Positions 60,036 to 64,000 of a stretch of 64,000 nucleotides of DNA are shown here, piece after piece; within the stretch, counting starts at the first letter, position 1; each line of letters starts with the position of its first letter. The position numbers and the translations under genes are program-made. Origin of the DNA: Pelobates cultripes (Eukaryota; Chordata; Amphibia; Anura; Pelobatidae); assembly GCA_933207985.1 (NCBI GenBank), contig OW240914.1, forward strand, positions 136,229,955 to 136,293,954. Reading direction: 5' to 3'. The notes beneath the pieces were generated by a model. The model ran no database searches. It saw only the letters and a program-made list of their open reading frames with translations, and was not told the DNA's origin.

Positions 60036-61129
60036 CAAGAGTCCCATCTGTTATACCATTCACATTACCTGACTGCTAAATAAAATGTACCTTATTGCTT
60101 TTTATCGGAGTCACTGAAGCAATGCAGTTTCTATTTGATTAAGTGGGGCAGCGCAGTGTGCACTCTATAGTGTATTTTATAGTTTGCCCCCAAATCAGTG
60201 GCAAGGCACATCATATTCATCAGACAACTGCCCAAAACAAATTTTTTTACTGTAGCCTTCCTTAATTCAGTGGAGATCAGTCTGACAGTGTGAAGAGTGT
60301 AATGAAGGAATTTTACACTATATTGTTAGAACTGACAAAAAGGTCACTGGGATAATTGTAAAATTGATGGGTCATCATTAATATCATGTAAATAAATTTG
60401 GTTCTGTGGAAAAAAGGGTAGGAATCAGTTTTAGTACCCGACCCAGTGATGCCATGCAGTATATTGCACAGCACAAAAGAAAAAGAACAAATAATAACAC
60501 TTTTGGAATTGTTTTACCTTGGTAAGTGGCAAGGATGCAAGCAACTCAGGTATTTTGCTGGACATTAATAACCTTCTACTTACTATCTGACCTGACACAG
60601 GCATGGCTCAGTATCAGAGTAAAGGCATGCAGTGAGTGATGTACCTCTCAGGGCTATGTACCAGATTCAGGAAATGAATTCACTACACAATGAAATATGC
60701 CAAGGGCTTCACAGGTGGATAATCTACTGATTCTTCCCATTGCTCTCTTCTCTTTCCTATCACACCACGTTTGTTGAAATTCTAAGGTCCAACATATAAA
60801 GAAATAGTATTTTTAAATTGGACCTTAGAATTTTCAACAAACTTATTGGTCATATACTATATTTTGTGTATGTATGTGATACTTTGATTTGAAAATTCCA
60901 ATAACAATTACATAGCAACAATGCCCAGCTGATATAAGTTGTCCAATAGGACCATTTATTTCTCTTCGAAACGAAAGTTAAAAAGGCAGAAAACATCTCA
61001 CTGTTGACATCATCACTAACTGACACAGACTGGAATATAGAATTGCTATAGAAAATCCAAAAAAACACGGGTCACTGTCAGGATTATTCATTATAATAAG
61101 CAGTATTTTGGGTGCTATGCAATGAGTAA

Positions 61130-61350
61130 CAGGTCACTTTCTGTGAAGAGGTTAACTTTGGAATTTCCCCCTCCACAATACACCTACTCATCCTACCTAT
61201 CCTATGAGCTGTCACCAGCTGCCCCCACTTGTCACCTCCCAGCTCAGTCGCCTGCCTCCCCCACACAAAGGGCTGGGAGCTCCCCCACCCCCGCAACAAT
61301 ATTTAAAGACTTTCTTCCCCCACATTGTGACGCTGTAAATGTCTGAAGAA
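61130..61350. promoter_or_regulatory. EGR3: Candidate intronic regulatory block in EGR3
   Basis: The sequence GGAATTTCCC at 61160-61169 is a perfect kappaB-type site. It is followed by CAGCTG (an E-box, near 61217) and C-rich text with CCCCCACCCCCGC (61282-61295), which can match Sp1/EGR-type sites on the minus strand. This is motif reading only; no conservation could be tested. Confidence 0.3.
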
Positions 61351-61749
61351 GGGAACTAAGCAGCTTTAACTGCAATGAAGTGCCTTGTGATGGGTTACCC
61401 TAAAATTAACCATCAATAGCAGAGCAACAGGCACCCAGGTGCAGTGTCATTGTCACACAGCGTACTTCCATAGAGGTTACTGCACACAGACAGTGTAATA
61501 AGGCACACGCTGGGATGTGAGAAGCAAAGCACATAGCACAGTAACGGTGCAACTCATTGCTGGAGTGTGAATAGAACTCTAGAGACCCATACGTTCTACA
61601 TTACTCATGTAACTTATCCTCTTTATCTCCACGGAATCACAAACACAACCAGATGATTTTAACTCGCTCAGCAATGGCATGACGTGCAGTGACATCACAG
61701 CACCTAGATATGCAACAGTTAGCTAACCTGTCCGCAGAGTAACGTTCAC

Positions 61750-62190
61750 CTGGACAGCAATAGAACACACAGCCACACAATGCAACATGGGCAAGTACAC
61801 CAGTGCAGCAATATAATATGCAGAGCCATGCAAAAAAAGAGAGCCAGCTATATAATGCCTGGGCAACGAAGCCTTGGAAGCATTATAACTTACAGAGCCA
61901 TGCAAAACACTGTGCACCACCACTGGCCTAGCTATGGAAGTATACAAAGTCAGGCAACTCCATCAGACCACATAGCCATGCTATTCAACACCACCAGCAC
62001 AACAATGTTACATACAGGGCCATGCTACAACATCACCAGGACAGCAATATAATGTACAGTGGATAATAGTACAGGGTAATCCTACCAGCACAGCAATATA
62101 ACATACACAACAATGCAATACAATCCAGGCATATCCCATCTAGTACATTATTATAGCAATAAAGCCAGGTCATATGCACCAGCACCACAA
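61750..62190. repeat. Decayed tandem repeat, about 42-50 bp unit
   Basis: The anchor CAGCAATATAAT recurs at 61755, 61805, 62042 and 62091, with a variant at 62000, followed each time by CACAGAGCCATGC-like text and CACCAGCA. About nine diverged units can be counted. ORFs over it are chance. Confidence 0.75.
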
Positions 62191-63069
62191 TACCATCTAG
62201 AGACAAGTAATAAACAAGTGGACAAGATGTAAAGCATTAGAACAAATACCCATTGAAATTTAAAAATGCAAATTAATATAGTTATGGAGAGCATTTTATT
62301 ATCATCCAGTAAAATGAACACCTTATTATAGTAATGCAGAGCATTTAAATACACAGAACATGCAGAGCAACATAACTGCCCAAATAAAACAGGGAGAGCA
62401 GGTACTGTAGCACAATGCATAGCAGTATAGCAGTGAAATAATGCATATAGTATCGCAGTGAAATAAACGTACGAAGAAATAGAACATGCAGAGCAGTATA
62501 ATAACAGTCCATCGAACACTGAGGGAAAATATATCCACCGACAGAAATGAAACACGTAGAACACTACAGTGTAGTATATGTATATAAATGTAACAGAGAG
62601 TTGCTGTATATTGGACTAACAATACACATTAAAAGATAAGCATAAATATAAAAACACACTCAGCCTCCCCCCATGATGGATAGACAGACTGACTAATGCC
62701 CTGTTAATACCCATACATAAGACGATATTGATATAGAATACAATAAAGAGCTAACTGGTGCTAAGCTTTGGACCAAATGATGAATAGCAAAGCAGCGCAT
62801 GGCAGAGCATTATACTGTGCAGAGCTATGTAGAGAATGTAGTCATGTCTCCCCATCCCTAGAGATCCATTCCTCCTCCACACCTTTACAAACTAGCTCAC
62901 ACCTAGCGCCCCCACCCACCTTCCTGAAAGGTCCCCAACTCATCCACACTGGCCAAAGCATGATCCCAAACAGAGCACCGTGCTCCACAGCTACATCACA
63001 CACCGCATGCCCCACCAGCTAGCCCACCATCTGTCACTCATTTTCCACTAGAGGATTTTTCTCACCCAC

Positions 63070-63220
63070 CTGCAGACATAGAGGAGAAGTGCTGATCGTT
63101 GCCCCCGGTGGAATAAATGGACAAGGGTCCAGGTAGGTCCTGCCCCTCCTCGGGGTAGAGGGGGTCTGGAAGAAGCGAGGTCATGTTTACTGGGAGTTTA
63201 TCCAACAGCTTTCCGGTCAT
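63070..63220 (-). CDS. EGR3: EGR3 exon 1
   Basis: Encodes residues 1-50 plus the first base of codon 51. The start is the ATG at 63220 (MTGKLLDKLPVN), chosen because EGR3 proteins begin MTGKL; an in-frame upstream ATG at 63283 would add 21 residues with no similarity. The sequence continues with SLLPDPLYPEEG and ends HFSSMSA at the donor. It joins exon 2 (57699-58693) to give 1,146 bp of coding sequence with the stop, 381 residues. The N-terminal region is part of the activation domain in the family. Exon structure (short exon 1, large exon 2 with fingers) is that of all EGR1-3 genes. Confidence 0.95.
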
Positions 63221-63735
63221 AGCACAGTCCAGGGGGGAATAGGAGCAATGTGGGGGGTCCAGCCACCCTCCTACACCTTCCACGGATGGGGCTGGACAGC
63301 AGGTAGGTGGGCAGGCTATGATCTTGGTGCCCGAGCCTGCCCCGGGGATGCTGAGAGTGCTGCCCGGAGGGAGGAATGACTAGCTGTGTCCCATGGCGGG
63401 GGTCAGACCTACCTACCCCTGTATGGGCACTGCTCTCACATCTGCCCCGGGGATGGCATGTCCAGAGTGAGAACGGAGAGGGAACGAATGGAGGGACAGC
63501 TACATCTACCGCTGGCCAGGTGAGAAGAGGGGAATAATAACAAATAATGGGCAGAAATAATAATACAATGCATGGACGGCCAGCTCGGACTGCTAATGTG
63601 GGGTTACCCAAGGTGTGCTCGCATAGTGACTGGCCAGGTGGGTACAGGTACCCGGGGTGTATGGGTATTGGGTAAGGTGATGCTCTGTACCCCGGGGTGC
63701 AGACAAGGGGTTATCGGTTCTCTCCGCTCTCTGGA
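63221..63735 (-). other. EGR3: EGR3 5' UTR (predicted)
   Basis: Placing the start of transcription about 25-30 bases from the TATA box at 63761-63768 gives a leader of some 510 bases. It is GC-rich and contains several upstream ATGs, one of them (63283) in frame with the main ORF. Transcription start is inferred, not observed. Confidence 0.6.
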
Positions 63736-63760
63736 TTGCTATGTCTCGGGACTCCGGCTC

Positions 63761-63833
63761 CTTTTATACCCGCCCGGGGAAGCTCCAGTGACGTAACTGC
63801 CCATATATGGACACACACAAGCCCGTGATGTCA
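63761..63833 (-). promoter_or_regulatory. EGR3: EGR3 immediate-early promoter (TATA, CREs, CArG)
   Basis: In order away from the gene: TATAAAAG (minus, 63768-63761); GC-rich CCCCGGGCGGG (63780-63770); TGACGTAA (63789-63796), a CRE; CCATATATGG (63801-63810), a perfect CArG box for SRF; and TGATGTCA (63826-63833), a CRE/ATF-like site. A CArG box beside CREs is the usual design for genes switched on by calcium, cAMP and MAP-kinase signalling, which fits the known immediate-early behaviour of EGR3. Confidence 0.85.
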
Positions 63834-64000
63834 CAATGGAACCTCCTTACAATGGAACATTGTGAAGAAAGCAGGAAGCTGCTGGGCAACCTGGGACCCC
63901 CTATATTATGATCGCAGAAGGGCTAAATAAAGAGATATATAACTTGGACATCTCTTGCTTCCACTGAACACGTTCACTAACATAGAAACTAACTTCAATA
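63834..64000. other. Upstream flank of EGR3
   Basis: AT-richer sequence with CCTTACAATGG and CTATATTATG words that resemble, but do not match, CArG or MEF2 sites. Nothing firm is seen. Confidence 0.4.

Noticed and set aside
61336..61375. CTGAAGAAGGGAAC word in the EGR3 intron
   Set aside because: No GAAAC partner and no closing stems, so it is not a hammerhead.
63234..63283. In-frame upstream ATG extending EGR3 by 21 residues
   Set aside because: The extra residues have no counterpart in EGR3 proteins, which start MTGKL; the ATG at 63220 is preferred.

Overview
This is a vertebrate nuclear window, most likely from a frog or toad. The only clear host gene is a two-exon EGR3 (zinc-finger transcription factor) on the minus strand at the right end, 57.7-63.8 kb. 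Most of the rest is transposon-derived. The amphibian guess rests on many T2/Kolobok-type MITEs (TTAA targets, ends reading TTAAAGG, a family described in Xenopus) mixed with L2, Tx1/L1, Penelope, Ty3/gypsy, Tc1 and hAT sequence. It is inference, not proof.

Layout. 0-2.7 kb: composite hairpin MITEs. 2.7-3.6 kb: L2 LINE tail. 3.6-11.8 kb: no gene; a well-formed hammerhead ribozyme motif lies at 9.76-9.82 kb. 11.86-12.1 kb: a CpG-rich block with ETS, CCAAT and bZIP sites, read here as the probable promoter and first exon of BIN3, the neighbour of EGR3 in human, on the same strand as there. 12.15-12.6 kb: full-length MITE. 13.1-16.9 kb: decayed chromodomain Ty3/gypsy element interrupted by a hAT end and a minisatellite. 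16.9-19.0 kb: a nearly identical 1,038-bp tandem duplication. 22.5-24.1 kb: Tc1 element with an almost intact transposase. 26.6-27.1 kb: MITE. 27.2-30.7 kb: internally deleted Ty3/gypsy element with its 5-bp target duplication. 30.8-31.8 kb: decayed tandem repeat. 33.0-34.4 kb: Penelope-like remnant. 39.5-44.1 kb and 44.3-45.6 kb: two LINE-type insertions, each with a target duplication. 48.4-49.8 kb: hairpin MITE plus a long inverted repeat. 49.8-57.7 kb: mostly unique AT-rich sequence and the EGR3 3' UTR.

EGR3 has an immediate-early style promoter (CRE-like sites, perfect CArG box, TATA box within about 75 bp), a 4.4-kb intron holding two families of decayed tandem repeats, and an encoded protein of 381 residues. 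I found no operon-like or defence-like system. The most notable items are the ribozyme, the inferred BIN3 promoter, the EGR3 control region and the fresh duplications and inverted repeats.
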